DNA from: Candidatus Faecivivens stercoravium | GTDB taxonomy: Bacteria > Bacillota > Clostridia > Oscillospirales > Ruminococcaceae | Direction: 5' to 3' | Assembly (NCBI GenBank): GCA_018712425.1 | Contig: DVHA01000045.1 | Span: forward strand, 1 to 17,824 | Length of the DNA stretch: 17,824 nucleotides | Part shown: positions 1-6,723 of the stretch, one piece after another | Numbering within the stretch: the first letter of the stretch is position 1 | Layout: each line of letters opens with the position of its first letter | Translations under genes and position numbers: made by a program | Notes under the pieces: generated by a model | Seen by the model: only the letters and a program-made list of their open reading frames with translations | Databases searched by the model: none | What the model was told of the DNA's origin: nothing

Positions 1-1956
1 CCGAAATATTTAAACATCCGCAAGCAGTCGGAGACGATCAAGGGCCTCCAGGCGGCGGCTAAAAAGTCGGATAAAATCTACCTCGCGACCGACCCGGACC
101 GGGAAGGGGAGGCGATCAGCTGGCACCTCGCGAACATCCTCAAACTGGACACCGACGACGCCAACCGGGTCACCTTCAACGAGATCACCAAGTCCGGCGT
201 CAAAGAGGGGATGAGCCACCCCCGCAAGCTGGACATGGACCTGGTCAACGCCCAGCAGGCGAGGCGGATTTTAGACCGGATCGTCGGCTACAAGCTCTCC
301 CCCTTCCTCTGGAAGAAGGTCCGGCCGGGTTTAAGCGCCGGGCGGGTCCAGTCGGTCACCGTGCGGATGATTGTCGACCGGGAGAACGAAATCCGGGCCT
401 TTGTCTCGGAGGAGTACTGGTCGGTCGAGGCGAGGCTCACCCCCCAGGCCTCCAAGTCCAAAAAGGGCTTTGTCGCCAAACTTTACGGGGTCGACGGCAA
501 AAAGCTGGAATCGATGGAACTGAAGACCAAGGCGGACGCCGACCGGATCCTCGCCATGCTGGAAGGGGCCCAGTACCAGGTCACCGGCCTGAAAAAGGGC
601 ATCCGCAAGCGCTCGCCCGCCCCGCCCTTCACCACCTCCACCCTCCAGCAGGAGGCCTCCCGCAAGCTCAGCTTCCAGTCGAGGCGGACGATGTCGGTCG
701 CCCAGACCCTCTATGAGGGCGTCGACCTGCCGGAGCTTGGGGCGGTGGGCCTGATCACCTATATGCGTACCGACTCGTTGCGGATTTCCGACGAGGCGGC
801 GGCCGCCGCGGCCTCCTATGTCGAGGAGACCTACGGCAGGGACTACCTCCCCGCCTCCCGCCGGGTCTACAAGACCCGCGCCGGTGCCCAGGACGCCCAC
901 GAGGCGATCCGCCCGACCATGTTAAACCTCCCGCCCGCCGCCGTCAAGGAGAGCCTCACCTCCGACCAGTATAAGCTCTACAAGCTGATCTGGGACCGGT
1001 TTATCGCCTCCCAGATGGCCGACGCCGTCTACGACACCGTGACCGCCGATATCACCGCCGGGCGCTGCCTCTTTAAGGCCAGCGGCTTCTCGGTCAAGTT
1101 CGACGGCTTCACCGCCCTCTATGTCGAGGGGAAGGACACCGACGAGGCGAGGGAAGGCACCCTCCCGCCGATGGAGCAGGGGGATATCCTCAAGCTCCTC
1201 GAGCTGACCGGCAGCCAGCACTTCACCCAGCCCCCTGCCCGGTACACCGAGGCGTCGCTGATTAAGACGCTGGAGGAAAACGGTATCGGCCGCCCCTCCA
1301 CCTACGCGCCGACCATCTCGACCATCCTGACCCGCGGCTATGTCGAGCGGGAAGGGAAGGCTTTAAAACCCACCCAGCTGGGGGAGATCACCACCCAGCT
1401 GATGACCGAGCACTTCGCCCAGGTGGTTGACCCCGGCTTCACCGCCCAGATGGAAGGGGACCTCGACCTGGTGGGCGAGGGGAAAAAGAGCTGGGTGCAG
1501 ACGCTGCACGAGTTCTACGACGACTTCTCCGGGACCCTCTCCAAGGCGGAAGAGGACATGAAGGACGTCTTCATGAAGGTGCCGGACGAGGAGACCGATA
1601 TCGTCTGCGAGAAGTGCGGCCGGAAGATGGTCATCAAGACCGGCCGGTACGGCAAGTTCCTCGCCTGCCCGGGCTTCCCCGAGTGCCGCAACACCAAGAC
1701 CCTCGCCCCCGAGATGCCGGGTGAATGCCCCAAGTGCGGCGGCAAGATCCTCGAGAAGAAGTCACGCAAGGGCAAGAAATTCTACGGCTGCGAGCACAAC
1801 CCCACCTGCGACTTTATGAGCTGGGACCCGCCGATTGACGAGAAGTGCCCCAAGTGCGGCAAGACGCTCCTTAAAAAGGCCGGGCGCGGCGCGAAGATCT
1901 ACTGCTCGAACGCCGAATGCGATTACGAGCGGCCGGTGGATAAGGATAAAGAGTAA
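1..1956 (+). CDS. topA: DNA topoisomerase I (type IA), 5'-truncated by the window edge
   Basis: Relaxes negatively supercoiled DNA by transient single-strand cleavage through a 5'-phosphotyrosine. The frame is open from base 1, so the start codon and roughly the first 50-70 residues lie outside the window; 651 residues remain. The first visible part is the TOPRIM domain with the acidic DPDREGE motif (visible residues 31-37), which binds Mg2+. The catalytic tyrosine is in LITYMRTDS, at about visible residue 254. The C-terminus carries three tetracysteine zinc modules beginning at about residues 536 (CEKCG), 577 (CPKCG) and 616 (CPKCG), as is usual for Firmicute and E. coli TopA. The in-frame ATG at 211 lies inside the TOPRIM domain and is not the start. 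The gene is followed by an intergenic repeat and trmFO, a neighbour order common in Firmicutes. Confidence 0.97.
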   Translation, partial: PKYLNIRKQSETIKGLQAAAKKSDKIYLATDPDREGEAISWHLANILKLDTDDANRVTFNEITKSGVKEGMSHPRKLDMDLVNAQQARRILDRIVGYKLSPFLWKKVRPGLSAGRVQSVTVRMIVDRENEIRAFVSEEYWSVEARLTPQASKSKKGFVAKLYGVDGKKLESMELKTKADADRILAMLEGAQYQVTGLKKGIRKRSPAPPFTTSTLQQEASRKLSFQSRRTMSVAQTLYEGVDLPELGAVGLITYMRTDSLRISDEAAAAAASYVEETYGRDYLPASRRVYKTRAGAQDAHEAIRPTMLNLPPAAVKESLTSDQYKLYKLIWDRFIASQMADAVYDTVTADITAGRCLFKASGFSVKFDGFTALYVEGKDTDEAREGTLPPMEQGDILKLLELTGSQHFTQPPARYTEASLIKTLEENGIGRPSTYAPTISTILTRGYVEREGKALKPTQLGEITTQLMTEHFAQVVDPGFTAQMEGDLDLVGEGKKSWVQTLHEFYDDFSGTLSKAEEDMKDVFMKVPDEETDIVCEKCGRKMVIKTGRYGKFLACPGFPECRNTKTLAPEMPGECPKCGGKILEKKSRKGKKFYGCEHNPTCDFMSWDPPIDEKCPKCGKTLLKKAGRGAKIYCSNAECDYERPVDKDKE

Positions 1957-2005
1957 AACGCCGGATTCGGCTTGCTGTCTGAAGTAACGAACGAACTGGG
2001 TCAGT

Positions 2006-2158
2006 CAAAAGTTTAGGGTCCAGCCCTTTTTAAAGGGCTGGCGGGAGTGGAGGGGGCAGAGCCCCTTCCCAGGCAGATACTTTCCGTATTTCCGAAGCTG
2101 ACCACAGTTTTGCCACTGATAATGAAGCGTGCATAGCACCCAAAACATAATCGAAAGA
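2006..2158 (+). repeat. Intergenic three-hairpin element, copy 1 (topA|trmFO)
   Basis: First of four related elements in the window. It opens with AAAAGTTTAGG. Hairpin 1 has arms CCAGCCCTT (2020-2028) and AAGGGCTGG (2033-2041). Linker CGGGAGT follows. Hairpin 2 has arms GGAGGGGGC (2049-2057) and GCCCCTTCC (2061-2069) around an AGA loop, with one G-U pair. A conserved linker with TTCCGTATTTCCG follows. Hairpin 3 has arms AAGCTG (2095-2100) and CAGTTT (2105-2110). The 3' end is a conserved GAAGCGTGC...AGCACC box and an AT-rich tail with CATAAT (2146-2151). It ends just before the trmFO ribosome binding site. No U run follows any hairpin, so it is not a standard intrinsic terminator. The bases between topA and the element (1957-2005) show nothing beyond a small GCCG/CGGC hairpin. 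Confidence 0.85.
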
Positions 2159-2160
2159 AA

Positions 2161-2166
2161 AAGGAG
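2161..2166 (+). promoter_or_regulatory. Ribosome binding site fixing the TTG start of trmFO
   Basis: AAGGAG followed by a 7-nt spacer and TTG at 2174. It decides the start against an in-frame ATG at 2129, which lies inside the upstream repeat and has no ribosome binding site. Initiation at the TTG gives a protein starting MDKKAVVIGGG, the normal TrmFO N-terminus. Confidence 0.85.
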
Positions 2167-2173
2167 TACCCCA

Positions 2174-3553
2174 TTGGATAAAAAAGCGGTTGTAATCGGC
2201 GGCGGGATGGCCGGGTGCGAGGCGGCGCAGATCATCGCCTCCTACGGCATTGATGTCGACCTCTATGAACAGAAGCCGGCCCGGTTCTCCCCGGCCCACA
2301 AGAGCGAAGGGCTGGCGGAGCTGGTCTGCTCCAACTCCCTTAAAGCTTCCCGGCTGGGTTCGGCCTCGGGGCTTTTGAAGGAAGAGATGCGGCTGATGGG
2401 GAGCCTCCTGGTCCCGGCGGCGGAAAAGACGGCCGTCGCGGCCGGCGGGGCGCTGGCCGTCGACCGGGAGCTGTTCTCGGCGGCGGTCACCCGGGCCGTT
2501 TCGGAAAACCCCCGGATCCGTCTCCACCGGGAAGAGGTGGACACCCTCTCCTTTGACTGCCCGGCGGTTGTGGCGACCGGGCCGCTTACGAGCGATAAGA
2601 TGGCCGAAGCCATCGGCCGGCTGACCGGCGAGGAATCCCTTTCCTTCTTCGACGCGGCTGCCCCGATCGTCTCGGCCGAGTCGGTCGACCGGTCGGTCGT
2701 TTTCGCCGCCTCCCGGTACGGGCGGGGGGAGGACGACTACTTAAACTGCCCGATGAACAAAGAGGAGTATGAGGCCTTCTTCGACGCCCTCGTCCACGCC
2801 GAACAGGCCCCCCGCCACGACGTCGACGAGAAACTGAAAGTCTACGAGGGCTGCATGCCGATCGAGGTGATGGCCCGCCGCGGCCCTGACACCATCCGCT
2901 TCGGCCCCTTAAAGCCGGTCGGCCTCCGGGACCCCCGGACGGGGCACCGGCCCTGGGCGGTCGTCCAGCTGCGGAAGGAGAACGCCGCCGGGACGATGTA
3001 TAACCTCGTCGGCTTCCAGACCAACCTCAAATGGGGGGAACAGAAGCGGGTCTTCTCGATGATACCCGGCCTCCAGGACGCCGAGTTTGTCCGCTACGGG
3101 GTCATGCACCGGAACACTTTCCTCAATTCCCCGAAGCTCTTGGGCCCGGACTTCCGGCTGCTCGGAGACAAAACCGCGAACCCCCTCTGGTTCGCCGGGC
3201 AGATGACCGGCGTCGAAGGGTATATGGAGTCGGCGATGAGCGGGCTGGTGGCCGGGCACGCGCTGGCGCGGGAGATGCTGGGGCTTGCCCCCTTCGCCCT
3301 ACCGGAAGAGACGATGTGCGGGGCGCTTTGCCGCCATGTCTCCACCCCGAACGCCGATTTCCAGCCGATGGGGGCGAATATGGGGCTCCTGCCGCCGCTC
3401 CCCGAACGGGTGCGGGACAAAAAGCTCCGCTACCTCCAGACGGCCGAGCGGGCGATTAACGCCCTGAAAGCGGAGCTAGCGGAAAAAGATTTCACCGGCT
3501 TTTTCGCCGCCAGCGAGGCGCATCTCCGGCAGCAGGCGGAAGAACAGGCGTAA
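2174..3553 (+). CDS. trmFO: TrmFO, folate/FAD-dependent tRNA (uracil-54-C5)-methyltransferase
   Basis: Makes ribothymidine at U54 of the tRNA T-loop, using 5,10-methylenetetrahydrofolate as carbon donor and FADH2 as reductant (formerly gid). At 459 residues it is close to the usual 435-460. The N-terminus is a Rossmann FAD-binding site, VVIGGGMAGCEAA. The family motif ELVCSNSLKA carries the first functional cysteine, and CMPIEVMARRG followed by FGPLKPVGL carries the second. The C-terminal GQMTGVEGYMESAMSGLVAG closes the FAD fold and distinguishes it from the related MnmG. The start is the TTG at 2174, chosen from the AAGGAG site. It follows topA across an intergenic repeat and is transcribed in the same direction. 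The 68-nt gap to plsX holds only a weak CTGTAA/TTACAG hairpin (3583-3602). Confidence 0.95.
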   Translation: MDKKAVVIGGGMAGCEAAQIIASYGIDVDLYEQKPARFSPAHKSEGLAELVCSNSLKASRLGSASGLLKEEMRLMGSLLVPAAEKTAVAAGGALAVDRELFSAAVTRAVSENPRIRLHREEVDTLSFDCPAVVATGPLTSDKMAEAIGRLTGEESLSFFDAAAPIVSAESVDRSVVFAASRYGRGEDDYLNCPMNKEEYEAFFDALVHAEQAPRHDVDEKLKVYEGCMPIEVMARRGPDTIRFGPLKPVGLRDPRTGHRPWAVVQLRKENAAGTMYNLVGFQTNLKWGEQKRVFSMIPGLQDAEFVRYGVMHRNTFLNSPKLLGPDFRLLGDKTANPLWFAGQMTGVEGYMESAMSGLVAGHALAREMLGLAPFALPEETMCGALCRHVSTPNADFQPMGANMGLLPPLPERVRDKKLRYLQTAERAINALKAELAEKDFTGFFAASEAHLRQQAEEQA

Positions 3554-3621
3554 CGCCCCTCCCGAGAAGAAGGATCCATGCCCTGTAACGGGGTTTTTAC
3601 AGCAGAAAGGATGAGGCAGAG

Positions 3622-4638
3622 ATGAAAATTATCGTAGACGGCTTCGGCGGGGACAACGCGCCCATAGCGGTATTGGAGGGCTGCGCGGCGGCGGTGAAGG
3701 AATACGGCGTCCAGCTGATTGTCACCGGTGACGAAGAAAAACTCCGCAAGGCCGCGGCCGAGCGGAACATTTCCCTCGACGGGATTGAGATTTTCCACGC
3801 CCCCACCGTCATCACGATGCACGACGACCCGGTCTCCCTCTTAAAGGCCAAGTCCGACTGCTCGATGGCGGCGGCCTTCAAGCTCCTCAAAGAGGGGAAA
3901 GGGGACGCCTTCGTCAGCGGCGGCAGCACCGGCGCGATCGTCGTCGGGGCCAACTTCATCATCAAGCGGCTGAAAGGGGTCAAACGGGCGGGCCTCGCCA
4001 CCGTCATCCCCACTATCAAAGGCTGTTACCTCCTGATGGACGCCGGCGCGAACCTCGACTGCAAGCCGGAAACTCTCCTCCACTTCGGCATTATGGGCAG
4101 CGTCTACATGAACAAGGTCATGGGCATCCAGAACCCGAAGGTCGGCCTTGTCAACGTCGGCGCTGAGGACACCAAGGGCGGCGACCTCCAGAAGGAAGCC
4201 TATGCCCTCCTCCAGAAAGCCCCGATCAACTTCACCGGCAACGTCGAGGCGCGGGATATCCCCGCCGGGGAGGTGGACGTCGCGGTCGCCGACGGGTTTA
4301 CCGGCAACGTCGTCCTCAAACTGACCGAAGGGCTGGGGTCGATGTTCTCCAAAAAGATCAAGGAGATGTTCCTTTCCGGCACCACCGGCAAACTGGCGGC
4401 GGTCCTGATGATGAATAAGATCAAGGACTTCAAGAAGGCGATGGACTACACCGAGTACGGCGGCGCGCCGCTCCTCGGCGCCGCCCTCCCGGTTATCAAG
4501 GCCCACGGCAGCAGCAACGCCTACGCCTTCAAGAACGCCATCCGCCAGGCCCGGGATTTTGTCGCCGGCGGGGTCAACGGGGAAATCCAGGCTTCGCTGC
4601 AGCAGCTGGCGGAGAAGGCCGCCGCAAACGAAGAATAA
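3622..4638 (+). CDS. plsX: Phosphate acyltransferase PlsX
   Basis: Converts acyl-ACP to acyl-phosphate, the acyl donor used by PlsY to acylate glycerol-3-phosphate at the start of phospholipid synthesis; a soluble, peripherally membrane-associated enzyme. The protein is 338 residues, typical of the family. The N-terminal signature MKIIVDGFGGDNAP matches the PlsX consensus (usually VDAMGGDNAP). Glycine-rich SGGSTGAIVVGA and the conserved VADGFTGNVVLKLTEG and YGGAPLLG blocks follow in order. An AAAGGA site at 3606-3611 supports the ATG start. In Bacillus plsX lies with fabD-fabG-acpA ahead of rnc. Here none of those genes is present and an intergenic element fills the gap to rnc. No clear FapR operator was recognised upstream. 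Confidence 0.96.
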   Translation: MKIIVDGFGGDNAPIAVLEGCAAAVKEYGVQLIVTGDEEKLRKAAAERNISLDGIEIFHAPTVITMHDDPVSLLKAKSDCSMAAAFKLLKEGKGDAFVSGGSTGAIVVGANFIIKRLKGVKRAGLATVIPTIKGCYLLMDAGANLDCKPETLLHFGIMGSVYMNKVMGIQNPKVGLVNVGAEDTKGGDLQKEAYALLQKAPINFTGNVEARDIPAGEVDVAVADGFTGNVVLKLTEGLGSMFSKKIKEMFLSGTTGKLAAVLMMNKIKDFKKAMDYTEYGGAPLLGAALPVIKAHGSSNAYAFKNAIRQARDFVAGGVNGEIQASLQQLAEKAAANEE

Positions 4639-4640
4639 TA

Positions 4641-4855
4641 ATCCGGCAGACCCCATGTCCGGCGCCGCAGTCCGATTTGCGCGCCACGGGGCGAAGTAAA
4701 AAGTTTAGGATCGACCCCTTTTTAAAGGGGTCGCGAGAATCCAAGGAGCAGAGCTCCTTGGCAGGCGCTCACCCTCCGTACTTCCGAAGCTGTCCACAGC
4801 TGCTTTATTTATCAGCGAAGGGTGCGCAGCACTCAAAAAATAATCCCAAAACAGT
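4641..4855 (+). repeat. Intergenic three-hairpin element, copy 2, long form (plsX|rnc)
   Basis: Same element family with an extra roughly 60-nt 5' extension (4641-4700) shared only with the copy at 13125. Bases 4674-4735 match 13158-13219 without a mismatch. Hairpin 1 arms are CGACCCCTT (4712-4720) and AAGGGGTCG (4725-4733). Hairpin 2 arms are CCAAGGAGC (4741-4749) and GCTCCTTGG (4753-4761) around AGA; this differs from the GGARGGGGC/GCCCCTTCC of other copies yet pairs perfectly. Hairpin 3 arms are AGCTG (4788-4792) and CAGCT (4797-4801). The GTGC/GCAC box and an AT-rich tail (AATAAT, 4839-4844) close it. With the rnc leader hairpins it fills the 313-nt gap between plsX and rnc. Confidence 0.88.
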
Positions 4856-4861
4856 AAATCC

Positions 4862-4926
4862 GACGTCTTCTCAGACGTCCGGTTTCTCAACCATCTGGAA
4901 CCACCTGCCCGGTGGCTGAGAAACCG
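4862..4926 (+). promoter_or_regulatory. rnc leader stem-loops, candidate RNase III autoregulatory site
   Basis: Two adjacent structures lie between the repeat and the rnc ribosome binding site. The first pairs GACGTCT (4862-4868) with AGACGTC (4873-4879) around TCTC. The second pairs CGGTTTCTCA (4880-4889) with TGAGAAACCG (4917-4926), ten uninterrupted pairs, enclosing an inner CCACC (4901-4905)/GGTGG (4911-4915) hairpin. The structure ends 11 nt before the ribosome binding site. These hairpins are not part of the dispersed repeat. A role as an RNase III target is inferred from position and from known autoregulation of rnc in other bacteria. No U run follows, so a simple terminator is unlikely. 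Confidence 0.55.
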
Positions 4927-4936
4927 CCGAACAGGA

Positions 4937-4944
4937 AAGGAAGG
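4937..4944 (+). promoter_or_regulatory. Ribosome binding site fixing the TTG start of rnc
   Basis: AAGGAAGG, 7 nt before the TTG at 4952. No in-frame ATG lies near the expected N-terminus, so the TTG is the best start. Confidence 0.75.
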
Positions 4945-4951
4945 ACAAGCC

Positions 4952-5659
4952 TTGAAAGATTTTGTGCATAAAGAAGACCTCGCCGAACTTCAGGAGAAGA
5001 TCGGCTACACCTTCAAGCGGGAAGCTTACCTCGAACAGGCGCTGACCCATTCCTCCTATGCCAACGAAGGGCATAAACACCTGCGCAACAACGAGCGGCT
5101 GGAATTCCTCGGCGACTCGGTTTTGTCGGTGATCGTCGCCCGTTACCTCTTTTTAAACTACAAGGACCTCCCCGAGGGGGTGCTGACCAAGATGCGGGCA
5201 AGCCTCGTCTGCGAAAAAGCCCTCGACGTCTTCGCCGGGGAGCTGGGGCTGGGGGACTACCTCCGGCTGGGCAAAGGGGAGGAGATGACCGGCGGGCGGC
5301 AGCGCCCCTCGATCATCGCCGACGCCTTTGAGGCGCTCTTGGCCGCCATCTACCTCGACGGCGGCTATGAGGAGGCCCAGCGGTTTGTGATGCGGTTCAT
5401 CCCGGGGCATATCGACATCGAAAAGTCCAGCCCCCTCTCCGACTACAAGACCGCCCTCCAGGAGATCGTCCAGCAGAACAAGGAGGAGAAGGTCTCCTAC
5501 CGGCTGGTGGACGAGCATGGCCCTGACCACGCGAAGGTCTTCACCTCGGAGGTGCTTTTAAACTCCAACGTCATCGGCACCGGCACCGCTTCCAGCAAAA
5601 AACAGGCGGAACAGAACGCCGCGAAAGAGGCGCTGCGGCTGATGGGCTACGACCTCTGA
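4952..5659 (+). CDS. rnc: Ribonuclease III
   Basis: Double-strand-specific endoribonuclease that matures rRNA precursors and processes structured mRNAs in the cytoplasm. The 235 residues are a standard length. The N-terminal endonuclease domain has THSSYANE, then the signature NERLEFLGDSVLSV with catalytic E48, E51 and D55, and the second acidic cluster in IADAFEALLAAIYLDGG. A C-terminal double-stranded RNA-binding domain runs from about residue 163 (DYKTALQEIVQ) to the end (SSKKQAEQNAAKEAL). The start is TTG, supported by AAGGAAGG upstream. The stop codon shares its A with the next gene's ATG (TGATG), which indicates translational coupling. The order plsX, rnc, smc, ftsY is the classical Firmicute arrangement. 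The leader contains strong stem-loops that could be its own substrate. Confidence 0.96.
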   Translation: MKDFVHKEDLAELQEKIGYTFKREAYLEQALTHSSYANEGHKHLRNNERLEFLGDSVLSVIVARYLFLNYKDLPEGVLTKMRASLVCEKALDVFAGELGLGDYLRLGKGEEMTGGRQRPSIIADAFEALLAAIYLDGGYEEAQRFVMRFIPGHIDIEKSSPLSDYKTALQEIVQQNKEEKVSYRLVDEHGPDHAKVFTSEVLLNSNVIGTGTASSKKQAEQNAAKEALRLMGYDL

Positions 5660-6696
5660 TGGGGAGGCCTGGACGGCGGATTGTCCCGCTGTTTATCCCC
5701 CACGAGGGATGCCCCCACGCCTGCTCCTTCTGCGACCAGCGGGCGATTTCGGGCGAAGAACGGATGACCCCCGAAAAGGCGGCGGAGGAGCTGCAAAAAG
5801 CCTTTTCCATCCCCCAGCCGGACGGGGCGGAAATCGCCTTCTTCGGCGGGAGCTTCACCTGCCTGCCGCCGGAGCGGATGAAAGCCTACCTCGACACGGC
5901 TTTGCCTTACCTCGAGAGCGGCCAGGCGGAGAGCCTCCGCTGCTCCACCCGCCCGGACGGGATTTCCCCTGAAATCCTGCCGGTGTTGCAGGCTTACCGG
6001 ATGCGGACGGTGGAGCTGGGAGCCCAGAGCTTTTCGGATAAAGTCCTTTCCCTCAACGGCCGGGGGCACACCGCCGCCCAGATTGAATCCGCCTTTACCC
6101 TCCTGCGGGAAAACGGCTTCACCGCCGGCCTTCAGATTATGACCGGCCTCCCCGGCGAGACGGAAGAAGACCTCGCCCTGACCGTCGAATCGGTCTGCCG
6201 CCTCCACCCTGACCTGCTCCGGATCTATCCCACCGCCGTCATCCGCGGCACCCCGATGGCCCGCTGGATGGCGGAGGGGAAGTTTACCCCCAAAGGGACG
6301 GAGGAATCGGTAGCCCTCTGCGCCCCGATCCTCGCCCGGATGGAACGGGAGGGGATCCCGGTCATCCGGGTGGGCCTCCACCCGTCGAAGGAGCTGCAAG
6401 ACCAGGTGGTGGGCGGCTGCTATCACCCGGCGTTTAAGGAACTCTGCCTTGCCCGCATCTGGCGGGACAAGGTGGAGACGGTGCTCAGACGGTTCCCCGC
6501 CGGGACCGGCGCGGTACTGCACGTCCCGGCGCCGCAGCTCTCCCAGGCGGTCGGGCAGAAGCGGGCCAATATTGCCCATTGGGCGGAAATCGGCTACCCG
6601 GTGCAAGTGGTCCCTGATAACGGAACAGAAGCTTTCCTGACCATCGGCACCCAAATATACCTGTTGCGCAGCGACCATTCCATAATCCAATACTAG
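5659..6696 (+). CDS. Elp3-like radical SAM protein without an acetyltransferase domain
   Basis: A 345-residue radical SAM enzyme of the Elp3-related family (COG1243-like). The iron-sulfur cluster motif is CPHACSFC, with cysteines 18, 22 and 25. The family motif FFGGSFTCL follows, then ELGAQSF, GLQIMTGLPGET, and a conserved C-terminal stretch RVGLHPSKE...VGGCYHPAF. True Elp3 proteins are longer and add a C-terminal GNAT domain; here the protein ends without one. Substrate is not known from sequence; tRNA modification is a reasonable guess from Elp3 homology only. It overlaps rnc by one base and is followed 27 nt later by smc, a context I recall from other Clostridia. Its start is fixed by the overlap. 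Not frameshifted. Confidence 0.85.
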   Translation: MGRPGRRIVPLFIPHEGCPHACSFCDQRAISGEERMTPEKAAEELQKAFSIPQPDGAEIAFFGGSFTCLPPERMKAYLDTALPYLESGQAESLRCSTRPDGISPEILPVLQAYRMRTVELGAQSFSDKVLSLNGRGHTAAQIESAFTLLRENGFTAGLQIMTGLPGETEEDLALTVESVCRLHPDLLRIYPTAVIRGTPMARWMAEGKFTPKGTEESVALCAPILARMEREGIPVIRVGLHPSKELQDQVVGGCYHPAFKELCLARIWRDKVETVLRRFPAGTGAVLHVPAPQLSQAVGQKRANIAHWAEIGYPVQVVPDNGTEAFLTIGTQIYLLRSDHSIIQY

Positions 6697-6723
6697 TGCA
6701 GCCACGAGAGGAGCAAAAACCGG

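Noticed and set aside
4677..4919. An 80-codon + strand frame between plsX and rnc.
   Set aside because: It lies within the dispersed repeat and the rnc leader hairpins, lacks a ribosome binding site, and is not open in the sister copy at 13125.
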